This document shows, one piece after another, positions 11,735-23,248 of a DNA stretch of 64,000 bases (within the stretch, counting starts at the first letter, position 1; every line of letters begins with the position of its first letter). The notes beneath the pieces were generated by a model that had not been told where the DNA came from, made no database searches, and was given only the letters and a program-made list of their open reading frames with translations. The DNA lies in contig JAIOJX010000001.1 in NCBI GenBank assembly GCA_022376925.1, forward strand, positions 2,761,501 through 2,825,500. The letters are read 5' to 3'. Source of the DNA: Tragulus kanchil. Taxonomy: Eukaryota > Chordata > Mammalia > Artiodactyla > Tragulidae. The position numbers and the translations under genes are program-made.

Positions 11735-13855
11735 CTCCATTTTGTTCTATTAGTCTATATTTCTATTTTTGTGCCAGTATCATACTGTCTTGATGACTGT
11801 TGCTTTGTAGTATAGTCTGAAGTCAGGAAGGCTGATTCCTCCAGCTCCATTCTTTCTCAAGACTGCTTTGGCTATCTGGGGTCTTTTGTGTTTCCATATG
11901 AATTATGATTTTTTTGTTCTAGTTTTATGAAATATGTCATTGGTAATTTGATAGGGATTGTATTCAATCTGTAGATTACATTTGGTAGTATAGTCATTTT
12001 CACAATATTGATTCTTCCAATCCAGGAACATGGAATATCTCTCCATCTGTTTATGTTGTCTTTGATTTCTTTCACCAGGGTCTTGTAATTTTTTGTGTAC
12101 AGTTCTTTTGTCTCCTTAGGTTGGTTTATTCCTAGATATTTTATTCTTTTTGTTGCAATGGTGAATGGGATTGCTTCCTTGATTTCTCTTTCTGATTTTG
12201 CATTGTTAGTATATAGGAAAGTGAGTGATTTCTCTGTATTGATTCTGTATCCCTGGACTTTGCTAAATTTGCTGATTGGCTCTAGTAATCTTCTGATCAT
12301 ATCTTTAGGGTTTTCTATGTATAGTACCATGGAATCTGCAAACAGTGAGAGTTTTACTTCTTTAGAATTTGGGTTCATTTTTTGTGTTCTACAGTTATAT
12401 GAGCTTTAACAAATGTATGTCATGTATTCAGCATTACAGCATACAGAATTTTTCACCACCCAACATATATTCTGTGTTCCACGTATCCCTCCCTCTCTTC
12501 TGAAGCCCTAGCAACCACTGATCTTTTTACTGCCTCTAAATGTTGCTTTTTCGAGAATGTCATACAGTTGGAATCTTACAGTATGTAGCCTTTTCAAACT
12601 GTCTTCTTTTATAGCTCATTTCCTTTTATTGACAAATAATATTCCATTATACAGAGGTATTATAGTCTTTTATTCCCATTTACCATAGAAGGACATTGTG
12701 GTTACTTCCACATTTTGGCAAATTTAAATGAAGCTGGTATAAACATTCATGTGTAGGTTTTGAAATGAAGCTTGGGTAAATACTCCGGGGTCCGTTTTTC
12801 CCCACTGGACCACCAGAGGAAGCCACCCATTTTGTTCTATTAGTCTATATTTCTTTTTTGTGCCAGTATCATACTGTCTTGATGACTGTTGCTTTGTAGT
12901 ATAGTCTGAAGTCAGGAAGGCTGATTCCTCCAGCTCCATTCTTTCTCAAGACTGCTTTGGCTATCTGGGGTCTTTTGTGTTTCCATATGAATTATGATTT
13001 TTTTGTTCTAGTTTTATGAAATATGTCATTGGTAATTTGATAGGGATTGTATTCAATCTGTAGATTACATTTGGTAGTATAGTCATTTTCACAATATTGA
13101 TTCTTCCAATCCAGGAACATGGAATATCTCTCCATCTGTTTATGTTGTCTTTGATTTCTTTCACCAGGGTCTTGTAATTTTTTGTGTACAGTTCTTTTGT
13201 CTCCTTAGGTTGGTTTATTCCTAGATATTTTATTCTTTTTGTTGCAATGGTGAATGGGATTGCTTCCTTGATTTCTCTTTCTGATTTTGCATTGTTAGTA
13301 TATAGGAAAGTGAGTGATTTCTCTGTATTGATTCTGTATCCCTGGACTTTGCTAAATTTGCTGATTGGCTCTAGTAATCTTCTGATCATATCTTTAGGGT
13401 TTTCTATGTATAGTACCATGGAATCTGCAAACAGTGAGAGTTTTACTTCTTTAGAATTTGGGTTCATTTTTTGTGTTCTACAGTTATATGAGCTTTAACA
13501 AATGTATGTCATGTATTCAGCATTACAGCATACAGAATTTTTCACCACCCAACATATATTCTGTGTTCCACGTATCCCTCCCTCTCTTCTGAAGCCCTAG
13601 CAACCACTGATCTTTTTACTGCCTCTAAATGTTGCTTTTTCGAGAATGTCATACAGTTGGAATCTTACAGTATGTAGCCTTTTCAAACTGTCTTCTTTTA
13701 TAGCTCATTTCCTTTTATTGACAAATAATATTCCATTATACAGAGGTATTATAGTCTTTTATTCCCATTTACCATAGAAGGACATTGTGGTTACTTCCAC
13801 ATTTTGGCAAATTTAAATGAAGCTGGTATAAACATTCATGTGTAGGTTTTTGTGC
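11712..13855. repeat. Direct tandem duplication 4 (unit 1089 bp)
   Basis: Copy 1 is 11712-12800 and copy 2 is 12801-13855. Copy 1 ends in a scrambled stretch (about 12765-12800) where copy 2 keeps the L1 sequence. Copy 2 starts inside the SINE head ('actggaccaccag'), so it carries only the last 24 bp or so of that SINE, which no natural insertion would produce. Confidence 0.95.
11872..12378 (-). pseudogene. LINE-1 ORF2 reverse transcriptase C-terminal remnant (duplicated at 12961-13467)
   Basis: A 168-residue frame starting at the RT palm region, with [15 protein letters not shown] followed by the thumb region up to [12 protein letters not shown]. The functional motif has two adjacent aspartates. 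Here the second is serine, so the site would be dead even if complete. The identical frame at 12961-13467 belongs to tandem duplication 4. Confidence 0.88.
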
Positions 13856-16240
13856 AGATATGTTTTCAACTTGCTTGGGTAAATACTCAGGCACACAGTT
13901 GCTGGATCACATGGTAAGACTATGTTTAGCTTTGTAGGAAACTGCCAAACTGTCTTCCAAAGTGGCTTCACCATTTTGCATTCCCACCAGCAATGAATAT
14001 GTGTTCCTGTCGCTCCATATTTTCATCAACAATTGTTGTCAGTGTTTGGAAATTTAGCTGCTCTAATAGGTTTGTAGTGGCACCTCATTGTTGTTTTACT
14101 TTGTGATTCCCTAATGACATATGAGTTGAATATCTTTTCGTATGCTATTGCCATTCCTATATTATATAGTCTTTGCTGAAGTGTCTGTTCAGATCTTTTA
14201 TCTAGTTTTCAATGAGTTGTTTTCTTATTTTAGAATTGTAAGAGTTCTTAGAATATTTTGGATACAAATTCTTTATCATATATGTGGTTTTGCAAACATT
14301 TCCTCCCAGTCTGTCTCATATATTAATTCTCTTAATTGTGCCTTTCTCAAAGCAAGCATTTTTTTATTTTAAAGAAATCCAATTTATCATGTTTTTCTTT
14401 TGTGGATTGAGCTTTTGATATTAAATCTAAAAACTCACCACAAGACCAAGGTCACCTAGATTTTCTCCTATGTTATTTTCTAGAAGTTTCATAGTTTGGC
14501 ATTTTACAGTTATGTCTGTGATCCATATTGGTATAAAGTCTGGGTCTAGATTCATTTTTGTATTCATGGATATCCAATTGCCCAGCACCATCTGTTGAGA
14601 AGAATATTCAGTGTTCCACGTATCCCTCCCTCTCTTCTGAAGCCCTAGCAACCACTGATCTTTTTACTGCCTCTAAATGTTGCTTTTTCGAGAATGTCAT
14701 ACAGTTGGAATCTTACAGTATGTAGCCTTTTCAAACTGTCTTCTTTTATAGCTCATTTCCTTTTATTGACAAATAATATTCCATTATACAGAGGTATTAT
14801 AGTCTTTTATTCCCATTTACCATAGAAGGACATTGTGGTTACTTCCACATTTTGGCAAATTTAAATGAAGCTGGTATAAACATTCATGTGTAGGTTTTTG
14901 TGCAGATATGTTTTCAACTTGCTTGGGTAAATACTCAGGCACACAGTTGCTGGATCACATGGTAAGACTATGTTTAGCTTTGTAGGAAACTGCCAAACTG
15001 TCTTCCAAAGTGGCTTCACCATTTTGCATTCCCACCAGCAATGAATATGTGTTCCTGTCGCTCCATATTTTCATCAACAATTGTTGTCAGTGTTTGGAAA
15101 TTTAGCTGCTCTAATAGGTTTGTAGTGGCACCTCATTGTTGTTTTACTTTGTGATTCCCTAATGACATATGAGTTGAATATCTTTTCGTATGCTATTGCC
15201 ATTCCTATATTATATAGTCTTTGCTGAAGTGTCTGTTCAGATCTTTTATCTAGTTTTCAATGAGTTGTTTTCTTATTTTAGAATTGTAAGAGTTCTTAGA
15301 ATATTTTGGATACAAATTCTTTATCATATATGTGGTTTTGCAAACATTTCCTCCCAGTCTGTCTCATATATTAATTCTCTTAATTGTGCCTTTCTCAAAG
15401 CAAGCATTTTTTTATTTTAAAGAAATCCAATTTATCATGTTTTTCTTTTGTGGATTGAGCTTTTGATATTAAATCTAAAAACTCACCACAAGACCAAGGT
15501 CACCTAGATTTTCTCCTATGTTATTTTCTAGAAGTTTCATAGTTTGGCATTTTACAGTTATGTCTGTGATCCATATTGGTATAAAGTCTGGGTCTAGATT
15601 CATTTTTGTATTCATGGATATCCAATTGCCCAGCACCATCTGTTGAGAAGAATATTCTTTTTCCAATGACTTGCTTTTGCTCCTTTGTCGGAGATCATTT
15701 GACTACTTGTGGATCTATTTCTGGGCTCTCTATTCTTTCCCATTGATCTGCTTGTGCATTTTTCACCAGTACCAAACTCTCTTGATTACAATAGCTTTAT
15801 AGTAATTTTTTTCATTGGGTAATGTCATTCCTTGGATTGTATTCTTCTTCTTCAGTATTGCTTGACTATTCTGGGTCCTTTGCCTTTCCATATGAACTTT
15901 AGAATTAGTTTGTTAAGATTCACAAAAAATCTTATTGGGATTTTGATTGGGATTATGCCAAATCTGTAGATCAATTTGGCAAGAACTGAGTTTAGTAATA
16001 TTATATCTTCATATCCATAAACATGGAATATTTCACCATTTGTTTAGATCTTCTTGATTTCTTTCGTCAAAGTTTTATAGTTTCCTCATATAGATCTTAT
16101 ACATATTTGTAAAAAATATTGTATGTATTTCATCTTTTGGTAGTAATATAAATAGTGCTGTTTTTAATTTCAAATTTTAAGTGTTCATTGCTGGTATATA
16201 AGAAAGTAATTGACTTTTGTATGTTAACTTTTTATTTCGG
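12390..16240 (-). mobile_element. Old LINE-1 (L1M) 3' UTR and ORF2, inflated by duplications
   Basis: The minus-strand L1 starts with a 3' UTR ('gagctttaacaaatgtatg') and continues into ORF2 remnants (for example 15660-16230, with 'gggattttgattgggattatgcc'). Tandem duplications 4 and 5 triple part of it. Landmark 'gtgttccacgtatccc' occurs at 12474, 13563 and 14611. Confidence 0.75.
13563..15658. repeat. Direct tandem duplication 5 (unit 1048 bp)
   Basis: Copy 1 is 13563-14610 and copy 2 is 14611-15658. The junction is clean, and both copies appear identical over the full unit. It overlaps copy 2 of duplication 4. Confidence 0.95.
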
Positions 16241-16316
16241 CTCATTTTATTTTAGTCACTCCTGTGAATGTGCAGTGATAGCTCATTCTGGTTTAATTTC
16301 CATATGACTCATGATG

Positions 16317-16535
16317 GGCTTCCCAGGTGGTGCTAGTGGTAATGAACCTGCCTGCCAATGCAGGAGATGTAAGATTCGTGAATTCAGTCCCTGGGTCAGG
16401 AAGATACCCTGGAGGAGGGCATGACAACCTACTCCAGTATTCTTGCCTGGAGAATTCCACAGACAGAGGAGCCTGGAGTACTGTAGTCCATAGCATCACA
16501 AAGAGTCAGACACAACTGAACCAATAGCACAGCAT
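16317..16535 (+). mobile_element. Bov-tA type SINE
   Basis: The head 'gggcttcccaggtggtg' is followed by 'cctgccaatgcaggagatg', 'ctggaggagggcatgac' and 'gagtcagacacaactgaac'. It is full length and moderately diverged, and inserted in old minus-strand L1. Confidence 0.93.
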
Positions 16536-16539
16536 ATAA

Positions 16540-16985
16540 CTTATGATATTGAACATATTTTCATATGCTTATTGAACATCTCTATATCTTCTTTGGAGAA
16601 ATGTTCATTCAAATTGGGAGGTCTGTACTCCTTTTATTGATTATATATATACATATATATATCACATTAAAAATAAGTATTTTGAAAATATTTTCTCCGA
16701 TTATGTGACCTTTTAAAATTTTCTATGTGAGCTTTCTATATGACTTTGACTTTTTGTATTCTGAGAAGTCTTTGCCTTAACTAGGTTCATAATGATCCTC
16801 TCATTTGTTTTCTTCCAGAATTTTATAGTTAGTTCTTCAATTTATGTTTTTGATTAATGTTTAGATGACTTTTGTCTTTGAAAAAAGGTAAGTTAGTTTT
16901 TGTAGTTTGCAGTATATATGTTTGAATATATTTTGTTGACTGTTTTATAAGTATTATATTTTTATGGTGTATATAAATGATATCA
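16540..16985 (-). mobile_element. Old LINE-1 fragment
   Basis: Minus-strand L1 downstream of ORF2, with 'catctctatatcttctttgg' and 'tttctccgattatgtgacc' landmarks. It contains a short AT-dinucleotide stretch at 16645-16662. Confidence 0.6.
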
Positions 16986-17228
16986 CACTTTCAGCTTTTT
17001 CATATTTAACTATAGTTGATTTATAATATTATTTTCATTTTAGATATACAACTTCAAATTCTTTTCTCTTATAGGCTTTATTACAAGATACTGAATATAG
17101 TTCCATGTGCTATATATCTTTGGTGTTTATCCATTTTATGTATTGTTGTGTGTATCTGTTAATCCCGTATACATAACTTACCCCTCTCCCGTTTCCACTT
17201 TGGTAGCCATAAGTTTGTTTTCTATGCC

Positions 17229-19408
17229 TGTGAGTCTGTTTCTGTTCTGGAAATAACTTCATTTGTATCATATTTTAGATTCTACATATAAGTGATATCA
17301 TACATATGTCTTTCTGTCTGACTTATTTCACTTAGTATAATAATCTCTAGGTTCATCCATGTTGCTACAAATGGCATTATTTCATTCTTTTTTATGACTG
17401 AGTACTATTCCATTGTGTATATATACCACGTATTTTTTATTCATTCATCTGTTGATGGAAATTTAGGATGCTTCCATATCTTCTTGGCTACTGTAAATAC
17501 TGCTGCTATGAACACTGGGTTGAACACATCTTTTTGAATTAGTTTTCTCTAGATATATGCCAAGGAGTGGGATTGTGGAATGTAGTGGTAACTCTGTTTT
17601 TAGTTTTTAAGGACCCTCCATACATTTTCTATAATGGCTGCATCAATTTACATTCCCACCATCCGTGTAGGAAGATTCCTTTTCTCTACATCCTCTGCAG
17701 CATTTATTCTTTGCAGACTTTTGATGATGGACACACATTCTCACTCATGTCAGGTGATACCTCATTGTAGTTTTGATTTGCATTTCTTTAACAAGAAACA
17801 ATGTGGAACTTTTTTTTTTTAACTTTTATTTTACTTTTAACTTTTACAGAGTTTTGTTGTTTACAGATATGTATGTTCTCAGATTAGTCATATGTATATC
17901 CCCCCCATCCCGCCCCTCCAGACCGTCATATAGCACCCCTGCAGGATCTGTATGTCTTCTTTGGAGAAAGGTCTATTTAGGTTTTCTGCCCAGTTTTTGA
18001 TTGGGTTGTTTGTTTTGTTTGTTTCTTTAATAATGAGCTGTTGTATATTTTGGAAAGTAAGCCCTTGTTGGTCTCATCATTTACACATATTTTCTCCTAG
18101 TTCATAGGTTGTCTTTTCCTTTTCTCTAGGGTTTATTTTGCTCTGCAAAAGCTTATAAGTTTTGTTAGCTCCCATTTGTTTATTTTGGATTTTATTTCAA
18201 GTTTCTTTTAGGATAGGTTTAGTATTGCTGTATTGCTTTAGTTTTTATTGCTTGTCTGAGAAAGTCTCCTTCTTTACTAAATGATAATCTTGCTGGGCAA
18301 AGTATCCTAGGTTCCAAATTTGTGAGTCTGTTTCTGTTCTGGAAATAACTTCATTTGTATCATATTTTAGATTCTACATATAAGTGATATCATACATATG
18401 TCTTTCTGTCTGACTTATTTCACTTAGTATAATAATCTCTAGGTTCATCCATGTTGCTACAAATGGCATTATTTCATTCTTTTTTATGACTGAGTACTAT
18501 TCCATTGTGTATATATACCACGTATTTTTTATTCATTCATCTGTTGATGGAAATTTAGGATGCTTCCATATCTTCTTGGCTACTGTAAATACTGCTGCTA
18601 TGAACACTGGGTTGAACACATCTTTTTGAATTAGTTTTCTCTAGATATATGCCAAGGAGTGGGATTGTGGAATGTAGTGGTAACTCTGTTTTTAGTTTTT
18701 AAGGACCCTCCATACATTTTCTATAATGGCTGCATCAATTTACATTCCCACCATCCGTGTAGGAAGATTCCTTTTCTCTACATCCTCTGCAGCATTTATT
18801 CTTTGCAGACTTTTGATGATGGACACACATTCTCACTCATGTCAGGTGATACCTCATTGTAGTTTTGATTTGCATTTCTTTAACAAGAAACAATGTGGAA
18901 CTTTTTTTTTTTAACTTTTATTTTACTTTTAACTTTTACAGAGTTTTGTTGTTTACAGATATGTATGTTCTCAGATTAGTCATATGTATATCCCCCCCAT
19001 CCCGCCCCTCCAGACCGTCATATAGCACCCCTGCAGGATCTGTATGTCTTCTTTGGAGAAAGGTCTATTTAGGTTTTCTGCCCAGTTTTTGATTGGGTTG
19101 TTTGTTTTGTTTGTTTCTTTAATAATGAGCTGTTGTATATTTTGGAAAGTAAGCCCTTGTTGGTCTCATCATTTACACATATTTTCTCCTAGTTCATAGG
19201 TTGTCTTTTCCTTTTCTCTAGGGTTTATTTTGCTCTGCAAAAGCTTATAAGTTTTGTTAGCTCCCATTTGTTTATTTTGGATTTTATTTCAAGTTTCTTT
19301 TAGGATAGGTTTAGTATTGCTGTATTGCTTTAGTTTTTATTGCTTGTCTGAGAAAGTCTCCTTCTTTACTAAATGATAATCTTGCTGGGCAAAGTATCCT
19401 AGGTTCCA
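17229..19408. repeat. Direct tandem duplication 6 (unit 1092 bp)
   Basis: Copy 1 is 17229-18320 and copy 2 is 18321-19408. The junction reads 'gttccaaatt|tgtgagtctg', while copy 2 continues into 'gttccagatttttcc'. Only a few bases differ at the end of copy 1. Confidence 0.95.
17811..17945 (-). mobile_element. Very short ruminant L1 3' end insertion
   Basis: About 135 bp: a T-run (the poly-A tail in antisense), then 'acagagttttgttgtttacag' and the C-rich 3' UTR piece with 'cagattagtcatatg'. It matches the 3' UTR of the larger L1 at 53850. Relative to the expected host L1 reading, about 25-30 bp of target look missing and I see no target duplication. It is repeated at 18903-19037 by duplication 6. 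Confidence 0.75.
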
Positions 19409-19493
19409 GATTTTTCCATTTCAAGGTTTTGAATATATCTCACCACTCCCTTCTGGTCTGCAAAGTTTCTGCAGAGGAATCAGCTGGCAACCT

Positions 19494-19708
19494 TATGTCG
19501 TTGTTTAGTCACCAAGTTGTGTCTGACTGTTTTGTGACTGCATGAAATGTGGGCCTCCAGGCTTCTTGGTCCATGGAATTCTCCAGGCAAGAATACTGGA
19601 GTGGGTTGCCATTCCCTTCTCCAGGGGATCTTCCCAACCCAGGGGTCAAACCTGGGTCTCCTGCATAGTAAGCAGATTCTTTACCATTTGAGCCACCAGG
19701 GAAGCCCT
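19494..19708 (-). mobile_element. Bov-tA type SINE
   Basis: It ends with the antisense head 'gagccaccagggaagccc' at 19691-19708, and the body has 'ggagtgggttgccattcccttctcc'. It is full length. Confidence 0.93.
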
Positions 19709-19711
19709 AAG

Positions 19712-20125
19712 TATTAGTTTTTTATTGCTGAATTGTAGATTGCCACATATTTAAAGGCTTAAAACAGTACAAATTTATCTTCTTACAATTCTGTAGATTG
19801 TCCTGCACTACAATCAAGGTACTAGCAAGGATGTGTTCCTTTTTGGAGACTGTGGGAATATCTATTTCCTTGCATTTTCCAGTTTCTGGAGGCCACTGCA
19901 CTCCTTGGTTCATGGCCTCTTCTTTCCTCTGAAAGTCAGCAATGTCTTTTTTCCATCATCTTACTCTGACACTGATTTCTGCCTTCTGCTTCTACTTTTA
20001 AGAACCCTTGTGATTATATTGGGCCAACCCAGATAGCCATGAATAATCTACTATTTTAAGGCCAATTGATTAGCAACCTTAATTCTATCTGCTACCTTAA
20101 TCCCACTTTGCCATGTAACCTAACA
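19712..20125. mobile_element. Ancient mammalian interspersed repeat, family not named
   Basis: The stretch 'attgctgaattgtagattgccac' to 'aggcttaaaacagtac', then 'ggaggccactgcactccttgg', 'cccttgtgattatattgggccaaccc' and 'tttgccatgtaacctaacac' in that order matches a common mammal-wide repeat that I recognise by sequence but cannot name with certainty. Confidence 0.6.
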
Positions 20126-20598
20126 CAGTCACAGGATGCACAGATTTTTCTTTTGTTTTCCTTGGAATAGTTAGCTTTTTTAAATGTGCTTATTTTCCAT
20201 GTATTTCCCACCAACCCAAACTCAGACTGTCAGTTGTCTACATCTCTTCTCAGACATATGTGGTATTTTATTCTTATTATCTTTAAATTGCTTCTTGACT
20301 TTTCTCTCCTACTACAGTCTAGACTGGTTTCTCGCTTCGCTTTGTTCAGAGCTGTCATCTTGGAGTAATTTATTTCCCTCAGAAGGTTGCTCTACTCCCT
20401 TCTAGCTTCCAAAATTGCTGTTAAGATGTGTGGATCTGTCCTGATTCCTGAACATTTATACGTACCTTCGTATCTCTTTCTTATATTCGTTTATCCCTGG
20501 TGTTCTGATGATGTTGTGTCTTCTTTTGGATCTATTTTCATCCACTGTGCTGAGAACTCCATTGGCCTTTCCATTCTTCAATTTTCAAAATTTATTGC
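20126..20598. other. Unassigned sequence
   Basis: No gene or clear repeat recognised. The short frames here have no similarity that I can point to. Confidence 0.4.
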
Positions 20599-21268
20599 AT
20601 TGGTGAAGTACTTCCTGTTATCCTACCCACCCCATCTCTATCTCTGTCTCCCCTTCCCTCCTACATTTCCTCCTACAATTTAAAGGCTGACCTTCCAAAG
20701 ATGGCTTTTACAATTTCTTAACATTTTTTGATCTTCTATCTTTTTGTCAAATGATCTAAATTTCAGAAGATATCTTCATCTTTATCAACCAATCCTTCTA
20801 CTGAGTTTTTTATTTCTTCTATCATGATTTTAATTTCTATATTTTTAAAAAATATTGTTTTGAATTCTCTTTTTTTACACAGACTCGTTCTTTTTCTTTT
20901 TTTTTTTCTTCCTAGATGTGAAATCTTACCTGCTATCTTCAATGATATTAATGGTATAACTTTTTATGCCTTTTATCTTTAAAGAGTCTTTTCTCTTAAA
21001 ATTGAACTGAGTTTCCTATGCTATACAGTAGGACCTTGTTGGTTGAAATTAATTTTTTAAAATGTTTGTTTTGTTGTTTATATCTTATGTCAGTGGTTTT
21101 CTCCATGGGTCTTCTGTTCCTTGATTGTTTCTTCCTGTGTAAAACCTGATTTGGAATGCGGAATGAGAGGTGTAATTAATATCTACTGAGATTGTTTTGT
21201 TGAGAATTATGATGTCATAGTTTTTTTCTCTTGGACTGAGAAGATTCAATAGAAATTGATATTCTAGA

Positions 21269-21390
21269 GGAATTCCTTAGTGACCCAGTGGTTAAAACTC
21301 TGAGCTTCCAACGTAGTGGGTGAAGGTTCAGTCCCTGGTCAGAGAACTAAGATCCTGAATACCTTGAGACCAAGAAGAAAGGAAGAAAGA
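21269..21390 (+). mobile_element. CHR-type SINE with target duplication
   Basis: The head 'ggaattccttagtgacccagtgg' and B-box region 'ggttcagtccctggtcagag' identify a CHR tRNA-Glu SINE, followed by a tail of GAAA-rich sequence (21371-21390). Flanks 'agaaattgatattcta' before and 'agaaattgacattcta' after are a 16-bp target duplication with one difference. It is repeated at 22365-22486. Confidence 0.85.
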
Positions 21391-22364
21391 AAGAAATTGA
21401 CATTCTAAATGTCTTCCTTGGAAGATACTTCTTTCTTGGGAGATCTAGTTTCTTATGTTCTGGGTAACAAATAAGGTTGAAGGTGTCTTGGGGAATGTTG
21501 TTTTTTGTCATATCTCCCTGTAACTTTGTCCTTGTTGGTTTGTGAACGAAAGTGAATCTTTTTACTGCCACTGTTAAAGCCTCAGAACAAAGCAAAGGCA
21601 AATGATTATATGATTGACGATTTTAATTGGGAAGAATTCCTAGTATTTAAAAAAATCATAGTTTACAAGTTCTTGTGTATTTCAAATGATTATTATTGGT
21701 GAAGTACTTCCTGTTATCCTACCCACCCCATCTCTATCTCTGTCTCCCCTTCCCTCCTACATTTCCTCCTACAATTTAAAGGCTGACCTTCCAAAGATGG
21801 CTTTTACAATTTCTTAACATTTTTTGATCTTCTATCTTTTTGTCAAATGATCTAAATTTCAGAAGATATCTTCATCTTTATCAACCAATCCTTCTACTGA
21901 GTTTTTTATTTCTTCTATCATGATTTTAATTTCTATATTTTTAAAAAATATTGTTTTGAATTCTCTTTTTTTACACAGACTCGTTCTTTTTCTTTTTTTT
22001 TTTCTTCCTAGATGTGAAATCTTACCTGCTATCTTCAATGATATTAATGGTATAACTTTTTATGCCTTTTATCTTTAAAGAGTCTTTTCTCTTAAAATTG
22101 AACTGAGTTTCCTATGCTATACAGTAGGACCTTGTTGGTTGAAATTAATTTTTTAAAATGTTTGTTTTGTTGTTTATATCTTATGTCAGTGGTTTTCTCC
22201 ATGGGTCTTCTGTTCCTTGATTGTTTCTTCCTGTGTAAAACCTGATTTGGAATGCGGAATGAGAGGTGTAATTAATATCTACTGAGATTGTTTTGTTGAG
22301 AATTATGATGTCATAGTTTTTTTCTCTTGGACTGAGAAGATTCAATAGAAATTGATATTCTAGA

Positions 22365-22486
22365 GGAATTCCTTAGTGACCCAGTGGTTAAAACTCTGAG
22401 CTTCCAACGTAGTGGGTGAAGGTTCAGTCCCTGGTCAGAGAACTAAGATCCTGAATACCTTGAGACCAAGAAGAAAGGAAGAAAGA
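22365..22486 (+). mobile_element. CHR-type SINE, duplicate of 21269-21390
   Basis: Same sequence and same flanks as the copy 1096 bp upstream, so it is part of tandem duplication 7. Confidence 0.85.
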
Positions 22487-22778
22487 AAGAAATTGACATT
22501 CTAAATGTCTTCCTTGGAAGATACTTCTTTCTTGGGAGATCTAGTTTCTTATGTTCTGGGTAACAAATAAGGTTGAAGGTGTCTTGGGGAATGTTGTTTT
22601 TTGTCATATCTCCCTGTAACTTTGTCCTTGTTGGTTTGTGAACGAAAGTGAATCTTTTTACTGCCACTGTTAAAGCCTCAGAACAAAGCAAAGGCAAATG
22701 ATTATATGATTGACGATTTTAATTGGGAAGAATTCCTAGTATTTAAAAAAATCATAGTTTACAAGTTCTTGTGTATTT

Positions 22779-23248
22779 CTGTATAGTTATTTCTTGTAGT
22801 TATTTTTCCGTTTCATTTGGTAGGTGCTAAACTCTTCGAGTTCAGTATGTGTGCAAGTGGCCTTTTGTGCTGCCACTGTCACAGCGGTTTAAATTTGTCT
22901 AAGCTGTTACTGACGTATTTATTTGCCATCATCACTCTTCTCAGCTCCACACTTTCTACCTCTGCAATCACATCATTAGCCTTGGTTGGAGTTTCTAAGT
23001 CTGTTCTCTAGGTCTCTTAATTTCCCTTTTATTTTATGAGTTTCTTTATTTCTCAGTATTTCATTCGGAATCTGTTTCTCAGAAATATCTTAAAATTCAC
23101 TAAATTTTTTCTTTGGCCGTATTCAATCTAGGGTTTATGCTGTCTTTTGAACTTTTATTTCAGAATCTATAGTCTTGATTTATAGGATTTCTATTTTTTA
23201 AATGTCTACCACTTTCGATTCATGACTTTTTTATTTTATAAACTCTTG
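22779..23248. other. Unassigned sequence
   Basis: Nothing recognised apart from general AT-richness. It may be part of a very old LINE. Confidence 0.4.

Larger units (their letters stand above)
8825..12385 (-). mobile_element. Ruminant LINE-1 (L1_BT-like), 5'-truncated
   Basis: This is a minus-strand L1. The 3' UTR end is at about 8825 ('acagagttttgttgtttagtg'), followed by the ORF2 C-terminal region (9231-9668 and its duplicate 10361-10804), the middle of ORF2 (10949-11254) and the reverse transcriptase end (11872-12378). It stops near 12385 inside the RT domain, so the 5' half is missing. The RT motif normally read FADD is FADS here, which loses a catalytic aspartate. A CHR-like SINE sits at 11398-11734, and tandem duplications 3 and 4 inflate the length. 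It inserted into an older L1. Confidence 0.85.
17000..19480 (-). mobile_element. Artiodactyl LINE-1 3' region and ORF2 end, duplicated
   Basis: The 3' UTR starts with 'gatactgaatatagttccatgtgctata', typical of artiodactyl L1. It continues through 'ggctgcatcaatttacattcccacca' and the ORF2 C-terminus. It is interrupted by a short younger L1 3' end at 17811-17945 (duplicate 18903-19037). The end near 19413-19480 may belong to a second, older L1. Confidence 0.75.
20599..22778. repeat. Direct tandem duplication 7 (unit 1096 bp)
   Basis: Copy 1 is 20599-21694 and copy 2 is 21695-22778. Both contain a CHR SINE and its target duplication. The last 18 bp or so of copy 1 ('caaatgattatt' region) differ from copy 2. 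Confidence 0.95.

Noticed and set aside
11361..11815. Overlapping plus-strand frames of 126-130 codons
   Set aside because: They are readings through the GC-richer CHR-like SINE inserted in L1. Similar frames appear at its other copies (33870-34223 and 42651-42980).
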